NCBI GenBank assembly: GCA_050288705.1
Contig: JBNKEI010000043.1
Coordinates: 1-64,000 of the forward strand
Length of the DNA stretch: 64,000 nt
Direction: 5' to 3'
From: JBNKEI01 sp050288705
Lineage (GTDB): Bacteria; Myxococcota; Myxococcia; Myxococcales; UBA5297
Below, piece after piece: positions 8,626-16,402 of the stretch. A model generated the notes under the pieces. It did no database searches. It worked only from the letters and a program-made list of their open reading frames with translations, and was not told where the DNA came from. The number at the start of each line of letters is the position of its first letter. The stretch's first letter is position 1. The position numbers and the translations under genes were made by a program.

Positions 8626-9624
8626 CTAATTTGCTCTATCCAAAGCAAACTCCACTTCGCGCAGCACCAAAGCTAACACCTGCGGAAAGCTACCATTCAC
8701 CCAGCATCCTGCCGCATTATGATGCCCGCCACCTCCAAAATGCGCAGCAACAGCGCCCACGTCTGCCCGCCCTCGCGAACGAAAGCTCACCCGTATACGT
8801 TCACCTTCTTCACGTAGCAGCATTGCTACCTCTACCCCCACAATTGAACGGGGGTAGCTAATGAAACCATCGGTCTCTTCAGAGTTACTTTTTTCACTGA
8901 TTTCGCGGCCAACCACTACCCACGCCACTTGGCCGGTTGAATTTAGCGAAAGGGTTTGCAGGACTCGAGAAAGCAGCCGCACTCGCGACAATGGTTGGCT
9001 CTCGAACATACGCGAGGCAATCTCTGCTGGTTTCACTCCGCGCAAAACCAACGCCCAGGCAATTCGCATGCATTCCTCGTTGGTATTGGAGTGACGAAAA
9101 CTGCCGGTATCCGAAACCAGGCAAACCCATAGGCAAGTAGCGACCTCCAGAGAGATGGTGACCTCCATCCTCTCTAAAATTCGAAATACCAGCGCCCCAG
9201 TAGCTGCTGCGCGAGGGTCCACTAGATTCACATCACCAGACCAACGAGCGCGGGGGTGATGATCAATGTTCAGCGTTATTCCGCGACGATTGCGATCTGG
9301 AAAATCTGGCCCCAGACGAAGTTCATCTCCGGAGTCACACGCTATAGAAACTTCAAATCTCATTTGATCGTCAAGATGAGAAACAATCCTATGACAATCT
9401 GGCAAAAATTGAAGACTACTAGGAGGACTCTGGGGACTGTACACCACCACCTCCTTGCCCATTTCCTTCAAAACTAGATTCAGCGCTAGCGCCGAACCGA
9501 GAGCATCCCCGTCAGGAAATTCATGCATGGCAATCAAAAAGCGCTTGCCTGACCTTAATGCATCTACACAACGCAAAAGCTCTCGCTCCAGCGAAGCCTG
9601 CTCTGCTTCGACAGTTCCTTCCAT
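8626..9624 (-). CDS. nrnA: DHH/DHHA1 phosphoesterase, NrnA-type oligoribonuclease / pAp phosphatase
   Basis: Proteins of this family degrade nanoRNAs and often 3'-phosphoadenosine 5'-phosphate, using Mn2+. Motif I HEFPDGDALGS, motif II ACDSGD, motif III NIDHHPRAR (the DHH) and a fourth metal-ligand Asp in VSDTGSFRHSNTN are all present. The DHHA1 domain carries the substrate motif AHFGGGGHHNAAGC. About 332 residues. The ATG at 9624 is preferred (AAGGGA eight bases upstream) over a TTG six codons earlier. Location downstream of rbfA and before truB is a classic bacterial arrangement, though here folD intervenes. Substrate preference is not readable from sequence. Confidence 0.93.
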   Translation of the reverse strand: MEGTVEAEQASLERELLRCVDALRSGKRFLIAMHEFPDGDALGSALALNLVLKEMGKEVVVYSPQSPPSSLQFLPDCHRIVSHLDDQMRFEVSIACDSGDELRLGPDFPDRNRRGITLNIDHHPRARWSGDVNLVDPRAAATGALVFRILERMEVTISLEVATCLWVCLVSDTGSFRHSNTNEECMRIAWALVLRGVKPAEIASRMFESQPLSRVRLLSRVLQTLSLNSTGQVAWVVVGREISEKSNSEETDGFISYPRSIVGVEVAMLLREEGERIRVSFRSRGRADVGAVAAHFGGGGHHNAAGCWVNGSFPQVLALVLREVEFALDRAN

Positions 9625-9728
9625 AAAGGACTTCCCTTGCAAAATAGGTTTTGGCAGGCAATTTTAAGCCCATACTCTCGCATCTTAGACTAGCCAAGCC
9701 AGCTTCTAGCTTATGGGCTACCTATGAG

Positions 9729-10172
9729 CTACGTCTCCCCGCCCCCGTCGTCATCGTTAGAATTCGGAGAATTAGTTGGCAGGTTTAGAAATTGGCTTTG
9801 TGGAAGTTCAAGATTACGCTTGGCATCCTGCTCATGAACCTCCCGTAGAAGTTGTTCAATGCGTTCTCCGCGATCAATAGCTTCATCGAGAACGAAATGC
9901 AGATGAGGAGTGCTTTTCAACCGCACTGTACGGCCTACTTCCCTGCGAATAAACCCTCGCGCAGCCTCCAATCCGGTAGCTGTATCTTGGCGAACCCGAT
10001 CACCTCCATGAACGGTGTAGTATATCCAAGCTTCTCTTAAATCAGGAGAAGCTTTCGCACCGGTAATCGTAATTAATCCTATGCGAGGATCTTTCAATCC
10101 TCGGATAATCAATCGACCAACTTCTTGCTTAATCGCCTCGGCGACTCTTTCTTTCCTAGAAAATGTTGCCAT
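9729..10172 (-). CDS. rbfA: Ribosome-binding factor A
   Basis: Late 30S maturation factor that binds near the 5' end of 16S rRNA helix 1. The 147 residues start with RKERVAEAIKQEVGRLI and contain KDPRIGLITITGAKASPDL, AWIYYTVHGG and LKSTPHLHFVLDEAIDRGER, all in family order. The C-terminal 25 residues are low-complexity and acidic (NSPNSNDDDGGGET), beyond the usual domain. It is preceded by the DUF503 gene with 17 bases between, and followed by the DHH phosphatase gene. Confidence 0.97.
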   Translation of the reverse strand: MATFSRKERVAEAIKQEVGRLIIRGLKDPRIGLITITGAKASPDLREAWIYYTVHGGDRVRQDTATGLEAARGFIRREVGRTVRLKSTPHLHFVLDEAIDRGERIEQLLREVHEQDAKRNLELPQSQFLNLPTNSPNSNDDDGGGET

Positions 10173-10189
10173 GCTTCTTTCACCTGCCT

Positions 10190-10588
10190 CTAATCGTCAT
10201 TATTATTAGATGAAGACAATTCAGCTTCTGCCAGAGTGCGATGCGCTCCCCGCGCTACTGAACCAAAGCTAGTTCCGTCATCATCACCATAAAGCTCGCC
10301 TCCCAAAGCAATAACTTCCGTAGAGCAAGCAATTATGGGAGCCACGTACATTTCTTCTATAAATCGTATGACTTTGCTCACACATTCCTGAGCAAAAGAA
10401 TGTTCGTTAGCGACTGCAGCAACACCTAGAGTAGCTTTTTGCCAAAGGTCTAAGTCCCCTGTTTCCGCTATGGAAACATTGAATCGAGCTTTAATCTTAT
10501 CGAGCACTCGGCGAACAACTTGCCGCTTACTCTTTAGCGAATTAGCCTTGGGGATTGATAAAGTGATTTTGGCTATGGCGACAAACAT
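10190..10588 (-). CDS. ylxP: YlxP-like DUF503 family protein
   Basis: Small protein of 132 residues with the DUF503 signature: an N-terminal strand MFVAIAKITLSIP, then NSLKSKRQVVRRVLDKIKARFNVSIAE and LWQKATLGVAAVANE. The family is usually encoded between infB and rbfA, and a role in ribosome maturation has been suggested from that. A Ser/Asn/Asp-rich tail (SSSNNNDD) is an addition. The ATG at 10588 has AGGGG upstream. It appears to be the first gene of this operon; infB and nusA, the usual upstream neighbours, are absent. Confidence 0.92.
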   Translation of the reverse strand: MFVAIAKITLSIPKANSLKSKRQVVRRVLDKIKARFNVSIAETGDLDLWQKATLGVAAVANEHSFAQECVSKVIRFIEEMYVAPIIACSTEVIALGGELYGDDDGTSFGSVARGAHRTLAEAELSSSNNNDD

Positions 10589-10638
10589 ACGACCCCTGTC
10601 CTCAAACTAAGCGCCACTATCAACAAACAAAAGTCCTA

Positions 10639-10667
10639 ACTGTATCCTTTGCGCAAAATGTAGACAA
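10639..10667 (-). promoter_or_regulatory. Candidate promoter for the ylxP-rbfA operon
   Basis: On the minus strand: TTGTCT, 17 bases, TACAGT, about 50 bases before the ylxP start. It matches the -35/-10 pattern moderately (4 of 6 in each box). Confidence 0.4.
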
Positions 10668-10837
10668 CTTTCATTTTGGTATTGCCTGCACGGTTCGTGC
10701 AAAACTGCTTACTGGCACACAAAGCACCCGTCGACAAGTAAGTCCCTCGACTTCAGACCCAGACATAAGGTCCTTAGCTTCGGATGACCGAATTCCGTTG
10801 TTTCGAGGTAAAGCCGTTAGGCCTGTCACAGGTGGCG

Positions 10838-12823
10838 CTAAATTACACGATCATTTCCACCATCAATAGGAATCTGTGCTCCGGTGGTTTTATAAAACAC
10901 TGGTCCCGCTAGAGCGCATACCAACGAAGCAACATCTTTAGAAGTTATCTCGGCTTTTAACAAATTACGAGTTTTATATTCCTCAATAGTCATTCCATAT
11001 TGTTTAGCACGATTTTCTAGCATTGGAGGAGTCCAAATACCGGTATCAAATACCGCATCAGGATGCAGCATATTAACACGAATACCCACCGGACCTAATT
11101 CTAAGGCCGCCACCCTCCCCAATTGGGTGAGTCCAGCTTTGGCCACTGAATAGGCTGCAGCTCCTGGGCCTGGAGCCGTTACATTGCGGGAAGCAATAAT
11201 AATCACACATGGATCTATACCGAGCTTCAAATAGGGAATTGCTGCCCGAATAAGTTGCTGGTGACTAGTTAAGTTCACCGCCATACTGCGAGCCCAGGTT
11301 TCCGATTTCATATCTTCCAAATTTTCAGAAGGAGGAAATACGCCTGCATTACATACTAAAATATCTAAACCTCCAAATTTTTCTACCGTTGCTTCAATTG
11401 ATTGCTGCAATTGCTTACTTTCGGTTACATCGCAACGCAATTCTGATACTGAAGGTATGGCAAATCGTCCCACGATTTGCGCGCTAACATCAATTGCCGC
11501 CACCGCTGCTCCCGCTTGTACTAATGCTTGCACGCTAGCGTAACCAATTCCCTGAGCTGCGCCGGTTACTAAAGCAATTTTACCTTGTAAGGAAGGATCT
11601 AGTTTTCTTTTTTTCAATTTGGCCTGCTCTAGCTCCCAATATTCAATGTCAAAAATGTCCTTTTCGGGCAATGCTGTCCACCCCCCTAGCCTCTCTGCCT
11701 GGACAATAGCTTTAATCGTATGTTGGGCAATATCTTCTATGATTCTAGCGTCGCCAATAGTCCTACCAAAAGAAACTCGCCCTTGGCCAGGCCATATGGC
11801 CCAGCAAGGCGCGGGAGATAAACATGTTAATTCTTCTCGAGCATGCCGCTGAAAATAGGCCCGGTATTCATTCACATAATTCTCTACTGAATACTCGACA
11901 TCGTGGTTAATTATTACTGGATTGCGCTTGGTGCGAATAACATGGTCAGGAGTAAGCGGCCCCCGTCTGGAAATGTTTGCTACTTCAGGATGAGCTGCAA
12001 ACGCTTTGGATTCTGGCGAACGATCAAGAATTGCAAGATGGGCTTTTCCCTGAACACGGGAAATAGTCTGTCGAAGTTTCGCTAGTTGTAAGTATTCAGG
12101 CGGAGTATCAGTTACTTCTCTAGCTAGCTGCAATGATTGAATTTTATCGGAATTTTCAGCCAGATAATCCTCTGCTTGAGTAACCAGCTTAAGCATGTTC
12201 TCATAGCTTTTTCGCGGATGGTCAGCAAAGGTAAATACTCCATGATGAAGTAGGATAATACCTTCTATCTTGCTCCAGTCCAGATTAAGAGTCGCTTCAT
12301 ACACATATTTGGCTAAAACAAAGCCAGGCATAACGTAGGGTAAAACCAGAACTTGTTGGCCGTACAAATTACGAATTAATTCCTGCCCTTGTGGGGTATT
12401 GGTAAGCGTTACCACTGCATCGGCATGCGTATGATCTACATAGTCAAAAGGGATAATGGCATGCAGTATTGCTTCTACCGAAGGAGTAGGCGCTGCGGGA
12501 TCAAGCATGGCAGATTTTTGGGCAAGCACCATTTCTTGGTCTGATAAGCAATGGAGACGTACCAATTTATGCAGCGTATCCATGCGCACCGCCGCAAAAC
12601 CTGCAGATTCAATGGTAGCTAAATCCCATCCGCTTCCCTTGACATACAACACACGCTCTTTTTCCCCAAAAAGATTGGTCACCTCAGATTTTACCGAGGT
12701 ATTACCGCCCCCGTGCAAAACTAAATCGGGCTCCCGCCCCAATAAACGAGAAGTATAAACCCGCATATCTAGCGGATTACGAGAATACTTCTGTGCCTCT
12801 TGATCACTCCATTGACTCTTCAT
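10838..12823 (-). CDS. Bifunctional class II aldolase / short-chain dehydrogenase (rhamnulose-1-phosphate aldolase/lactaldehyde dehydrogenase type)
   Basis: Fusion of a class II aldolase domain (residues about 20-390) with a short-chain dehydrogenase (about 405-661). The aldolase half shows GGGNTSVK, zinc ligands in HTHAD (residues 131 and 133) and LLHHGVFTF (193-194). The SDR half shows TGAAQGIG for NAD(P), the NAG motif (VCNAGVF) and the catalytic YSVAK near residue 565 with an upstream Ser (IASRNV). Characterised relatives split a deoxy-ketose phosphate and oxidise or reduce the released aldehyde; the exact sugar here is unknown. The ATG at 12823 lies inside the last codons of the Ser/Thr kinase gene (20-base overlap) with GGAG three bases upstream, so translation is coupled to the kinase. 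Confidence 0.88.
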   Translation of the reverse strand: MKSQWSDQEAQKYSRNPLDMRVYTSRLLGREPDLVLHGGGNTSVKSEVTNLFGEKERVLYVKGSGWDLATIESAGFAAVRMDTLHKLVRLHCLSDQEMVLAQKSAMLDPAAPTPSVEAILHAIIPFDYVDHTHADAVVTLTNTPQGQELIRNLYGQQVLVLPYVMPGFVLAKYVYEATLNLDWSKIEGIILLHHGVFTFADHPRKSYENMLKLVTQAEDYLAENSDKIQSLQLAREVTDTPPEYLQLAKLRQTISRVQGKAHLAILDRSPESKAFAAHPEVANISRRGPLTPDHVIRTKRNPVIINHDVEYSVENYVNEYRAYFQRHAREELTCLSPAPCWAIWPGQGRVSFGRTIGDARIIEDIAQHTIKAIVQAERLGGWTALPEKDIFDIEYWELEQAKLKKRKLDPSLQGKIALVTGAAQGIGYASVQALVQAGAAVAAIDVSAQIVGRFAIPSVSELRCDVTESKQLQQSIEATVEKFGGLDILVCNAGVFPPSENLEDMKSETWARSMAVNLTSHQQLIRAAIPYLKLGIDPCVIIIASRNVTAPGPGAAAYSVAKAGLTQLGRVAALELGPVGIRVNMLHPDAVFDTGIWTPPMLENRAKQYGMTIEEYKTRNLLKAEITSKDVASLVCALAGPVFYKTTGAQIPIDGGNDRVI

Positions 12824-14474
12824 TGGCTCCTTGCCTTTCTTCGGATTCCTGCCTTCGCAGAAAGCTTTCCACATACTGACTATCGACTCGCCTTTCCATC
12901 ACCAGGTAACGCTCTAGCCATTTTTCCGCCGAAGAATAGTCATTATTTCGCATATGAAAAAGCGCTATATGTTTGGCAAGGGCTGCACTCGGATGCCTTT
13001 TATATTCTTTGGTCATTTCTGGCAGAGTACCAGGTATAGAAGTTTTCTCTTCTGTTAGAGTCACCATATCAGGCGTTGTAGAAGCTACGCCAGGAAGGTC
13101 TTTTGTATTCTTAGTTTTCGTTTCTTGAGGCTTATTTTGAAATCTTGGCTTGCTTTTAGAATGCGAAATCGAAGGCAAGCGATCGGTTTTTGCTTTTGAA
13201 CTCAAATGGGGTGTCTCTGCGATTTTAGATTCATTCGAATAATGAGTTGCACTTTTTTTCTCTGCGCTCAGCTTTTTAAATATTTTATGGATTTTTTCAG
13301 ACATTTGAGAAACAATCCCCAAGGAAGCATTTTTTTTCATCATAAAATAAAATGAAAAACCAACCGCAATTAACAAGCAGACTACCATCATTAAAAGCTT
13401 GTGTTTTTTTTTTGCTGGATTTTCGGCGGGAGTTTCTGAAACAAACTCAGATTCTGCCGAGATATCAATTAAAGAAGTATTCCTTTTTGATTCTTTACCG
13501 TTTTCCAAGCAAATATTGGAAGAAGACACCTTTTCATCTTGCTCTAATAAGAGCAGGTCTCGTCGAAAATCCCTCGCACAAGCATATCGACTGTCAGGGT
13601 TTTTTTCCAAAGCTTTCAAAATAACTATTTCTAATCCAGCACTTATTCTTGGATTTTTTTTCCTAGGAGGAGTTGGCTGCACATTGGAATGCATAAAAGC
13701 CACTTTCAAAGGAACATCAGCTTCAAAAGGAAGAATGCCGGTGGCGCATTGATACATGACCACTCCCACTGCATACAAATCACTACGCGCATCGACAGCA
13801 AGACCCTGCCCCTGCTCTGGACTCATGTATTCTGGAGTTCCACATACAAATCCGGTGCGCGTTAAGCTTTTGTCCCCGGCGGCCAAGATTTTGGCTATTC
13901 CAAAGTCAAGCACTTTGACGAGATCTGGCTCTCCATTACTTGGAGAAATCATAATATTCTCAGGCTTTAAATCTCTATGAATTACTCCTGCCGCATGAGC
14001 ATCTGCCAAAGCAGAAAGCACCTGAGCAAATATTCGTATCAGTCGTTTTTCTTCGATAAATCCATCACCAGCCAAAATCTGCTGTAAATCCTTTCCGTCC
14101 ACATATTCCATGACAATAAAAAGTGAGCCATCACTATCTTGCCCGAAATCAATGATGCCAATGGAATTAGGATGGTTCAGCCGGCTAGCAGCCTTGGCTT
14201 CTTGCTTAAAGCGGGCCACCACATTTTCGTCCGAGAGAAGGGAATGATGCAAAACTTTTACCGCAACATTTTTATCTAGAGTAAGCTGCGTCGCTTTGTA
14301 GACTTTTCCCATCCCTCCTTCGCCCAATAGCATATCCAGCCGATACTTCCCTTCGAGAATTTTCTTTGAAGAACCAATTTGGTCAGTGTCTCTTCTGAAG
14401 ACATGACCGCATCGATCACAAGAGCGAGCAGCATCTTCCATTTCCAATTGACAAGCAGGGCAGAACAAATTCAT
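12804..14474 (-). CDS. Transmembrane Ser/Thr protein kinase with N-terminal zinc ribbon
   Basis: Hanks-type kinase of about 556 residues. An N-terminal zinc ribbon (CPAC at 5-8, CDRC at 19-22) precedes the kinase domain (about 43-305). The glycine loop is GEGGMGKVY, the ATP-binding lysine AVKVL, the catalytic loop HRDLKPEN, then DFGIAK and a GTPEYMSPEQ activation-segment end, so it should be active. A single membrane span (KLLMMVVCLLIAVGFSFYFM) leads to an outer region rich in Lys, Ser and Thr and a C-terminal helical part. The start is uncertain. AAGGAG abuts the ATG at 14474 with no spacer; an upstream TTG (14489) or a downstream TTG five bases after the SD are alternatives. It overlaps the aldolase/SDR gene and follows secreted and FecR proteins, so it may sense an envelope signal. 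Confidence 0.93.
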   Translation of the reverse strand: MNLFCPACQLEMEDAARSCDRCGHVFRRDTDQIGSSKKILEGKYRLDMLLGEGGMGKVYKATQLTLDKNVAVKVLHHSLLSDENVVARFKQEAKAASRLNHPNSIGIIDFGQDSDGSLFIVMEYVDGKDLQQILAGDGFIEEKRLIRIFAQVLSALADAHAAGVIHRDLKPENIMISPSNGEPDLVKVLDFGIAKILAAGDKSLTRTGFVCGTPEYMSPEQGQGLAVDARSDLYAVGVVMYQCATGILPFEADVPLKVAFMHSNVQPTPPRKKNPRISAGLEIVILKALEKNPDSRYACARDFRRDLLLLEQDEKVSSSNICLENGKESKRNTSLIDISAESEFVSETPAENPAKKKHKLLMMVVCLLIAVGFSFYFMMKKNASLGIVSQMSEKIHKIFKKLSAEKKSATHYSNESKIAETPHLSSKAKTDRLPSISHSKSKPRFQNKPQETKTKNTKDLPGVASTTPDMVTLTEEKTSIPGTLPEMTKEYKRHPSAALAKHIALFHMRNNDYSSAEKWLERYLVMERRVDSQYVESFLRRQESEERQGANEESME

Positions 14475-14511
14475 CTCCTTGGTAAACAAGCTAGAGCCGG
14501 AGGTGTTTCAT

Positions 14512-15354
14512 TCATTTCGTCAAATAGAGCCTAACCCGGGTCTGAGAAAAAGGTTCGTCGCGCAACCGAGCAGTCAGAACAAACTCTCCGGCAGCAGTAG
14601 CTTTTGGCAACTCCCACTGCGCCCATTGTACGCCTGGTCCAACAGAAGGCAACAAACGCAAACTACCGTGTGAAGAGCGTAATTCCAGCGACACATCTCG
14701 TCGAGCCACTCCTTCTTTAGTCGTGGCGTATACAAACACCTGTACCACTCGCCGAGCATTTTTTTTAATCACCTGGCCGTCAACAGCCATGTGAATATGC
14801 GGAACACTGGGAAGATTCAAACCTATTACTTGGTTTTGGAAAAATGCCCAATTGGCCCCCGGGGGCACCTCCACTGGGATAATCGCGATCCCCTGACTAT
14901 CAGCTACCACTGGACCGAAATCGGTCTCGCCAATACGAATTCTTTCGATTCGAGCTCCTGGCTGAGTACGCAGAACTGCTTTTCCCTGCCCCCAAAGAGG
15001 TACAGTTTTCCAACCGTGAACAAGCTTCCCCTTTTTCGACCTACCCAGCGCACTAATAATGGCAACCTGGGGATGCTTGCGCAAAGGCGGTTTGTAGCGA
15101 GCAGTATAGGTGTATAGATCGCGCTGCTTCAGATTATCAATTGCTCCTACATTAGTGGTTAACCAAATTTTTGACCATTCGGAATCGGCTTTTAGCAAAA
15201 TGTTGGAAAACTTGTTTTTACCTATAATAATTTTAGGAGAGATTTGAATATCGCAATGAGAAAAAGAATTTATTGATTCGACAGACTTATTTCCCTCACT
15301 TTGAGCGAAGGCGAGCATCGGGAGCAAGTAGAATAAAATACATGAATCTTTCAT
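14512..15354 (-). CDS. Secreted protein with Ig-like / invasin-type beta domains, unrecognised family
   Basis: The 280-residue product begins with a signal peptide (MKDSCILFYLLPMLAFAQS, likely cut after AFA). The body is beta-rich, with alternating motifs such as SEWSKIWLTTNVGAI, YTARYKPPLRKHPQVAIISA and VYATTKEGVARRDVSLELRS, reminiscent of bacterial Ig-like domains. I cannot name the family. The ATG at 15354 has GGAG nine bases upstream; an earlier in-frame start is weaker. It lies 37 bases before the Ser/Thr kinase gene and 76 after the FecR gene on the same strand, so co-transcription is likely. A role as an envelope ligand or scaffold for the neighbouring sensors is inference. Confidence 0.7.
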   Translation of the reverse strand: MKDSCILFYLLPMLAFAQSEGNKSVESINSFSHCDIQISPKIIIGKNKFSNILLKADSEWSKIWLTTNVGAIDNLKQRDLYTYTARYKPPLRKHPQVAIISALGRSKKGKLVHGWKTVPLWGQGKAVLRTQPGARIERIRIGETDFGPVVADSQGIAIIPVEVPPGANWAFFQNQVIGLNLPSVPHIHMAVDGQVIKKNARRVVQVFVYATTKEGVARRDVSLELRSSHGSLRLLPSVGPGVQWAQWELPKATAAGEFVLTARLRDEPFSQTRVRLYLTK

Positions 15355-15430
15355 AATCAAAAGCTCCATAACTATCGATGCGAGTAAAGCATTTTGTTAA
15401 GCCATATTCTACGGATATTTCGTTAGTCTC

Positions 15431-16390
15431 TTACCAACGAATTTTTATGCTCTCAATGTAAATTCTTGAGCCTTCATCCTGAAGAATGTTTCGCCCGCTC
15501 TTATTATTCGGTTTTTCACACAAAACATTTCTGGCGTGAACCTTTCCAATCAAATGGCGAGCTAGAACCCTAATATGCCCTTTAGGTGAATCAGTAGACG
15601 AGGGACTTTCCCAACGAAAACGACCATCTAAACCAGCTCCAATTACTTGCGAGCCTATGGTCACCTCTGCTCCGGGAGAGGCCACTCCTTCTAATACCGC
15701 ACAAGGATTACTGCTTACTCGGCTAGCCGCAGCCACTTTTAGTAGCAGTTTTGCGGGAATTTTAGCAGGCTCAGACGGAGGTTGCCCGTGCAGAGCCACC
15801 GACCATTCGCCATCATTAACCTCAATAGCGGAACTCGCCGACTGGAAGCGAACAGCTCCTTTCTCGGTGGCTACCCCATAGGCGGTTGGGGTTTTTAATA
15901 CATGGAACTGCCCGTTGCTTGCCTCTACAAAAGCACTTTGCTGGCCGCCAATGCGAATCTTCCGCTGGCCATGAGAAGAATAATCCGCATTAACATGACC
16001 GTGTTGAAGAGAAAATTCATGCAAATCAGGAAAGAGCTTTTCTACCTTGATTTGAGTTTGCTCTGAGACCGTTAATTGAGCACTTTGACCTAATTCTAAA
16101 TTTGCTTTTCCAGAGACTCCAGTACGCAGCGAATCTTGAGGTTTAAGGCGGTCTCCGACATAAACTGACGACCAGGCTTCATTCCCGCGCATGCGCTCTA
16201 CTCTTCCTACCACCTCCTTGATAGTCGCTTCTTCTTCCTGTTTGCTTTTTTTATCGGGCAGAAGCCCTCTTACTTTATTAAAACCTGTATTTGTTTGGAA
16301 TATGCTGCTAATTCCAATTATTATCCCAATTACTGCTATAATTATTAAACCTAGCAATACTAGTTGCCACACACTATACTTTCTATACAT
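15431..16390 (-). CDS. Membrane-anchored FecR-domain protein
   Basis: This 319-residue protein has one N-terminal membrane anchor (VLLGLIIIAVIGIIIGI) followed by a periplasmic FecR domain. The FecR signature starts at EVVGRVERMRGNEAW and continues with VGDRLKPQDSLRTGVSGKANLELGQ, then LQHGHVNADY and the FecR-like VATEKGAVRF. A later segment (CAVLEGVASPGAEVTIGSQ) resembles a beta-sandwich carbohydrate-or-peptidoglycan-side module. Classical FecR proteins regulate ECF sigma factors, but none is nearby; the upstream gene, 12 bases away, is a sensor kinase. Some deltaproteobacterial FecR proteins stand outside sigma regulation. It is probably part of the same transcript as the kinase genes. Confidence 0.82.
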   Translation of the reverse strand: MYRKYSVWQLVLLGLIIIAVIGIIIGISSIFQTNTGFNKVRGLLPDKKSKQEEEATIKEVVGRVERMRGNEAWSSVYVGDRLKPQDSLRTGVSGKANLELGQSAQLTVSEQTQIKVEKLFPDLHEFSLQHGHVNADYSSHGQRKIRIGGQQSAFVEASNGQFHVLKTPTAYGVATEKGAVRFQSASSAIEVNDGEWSVALHGQPPSEPAKIPAKLLLKVAAASRVSSNPCAVLEGVASPGAEVTIGSQVIGAGLDGRFRWESPSSTDSPKGHIRVLARHLIGKVHARNVLCEKPNNKSGRNILQDEGSRIYIESIKIRW

Positions 16391-16402
16391 CCGTTAACAC
16401 CT

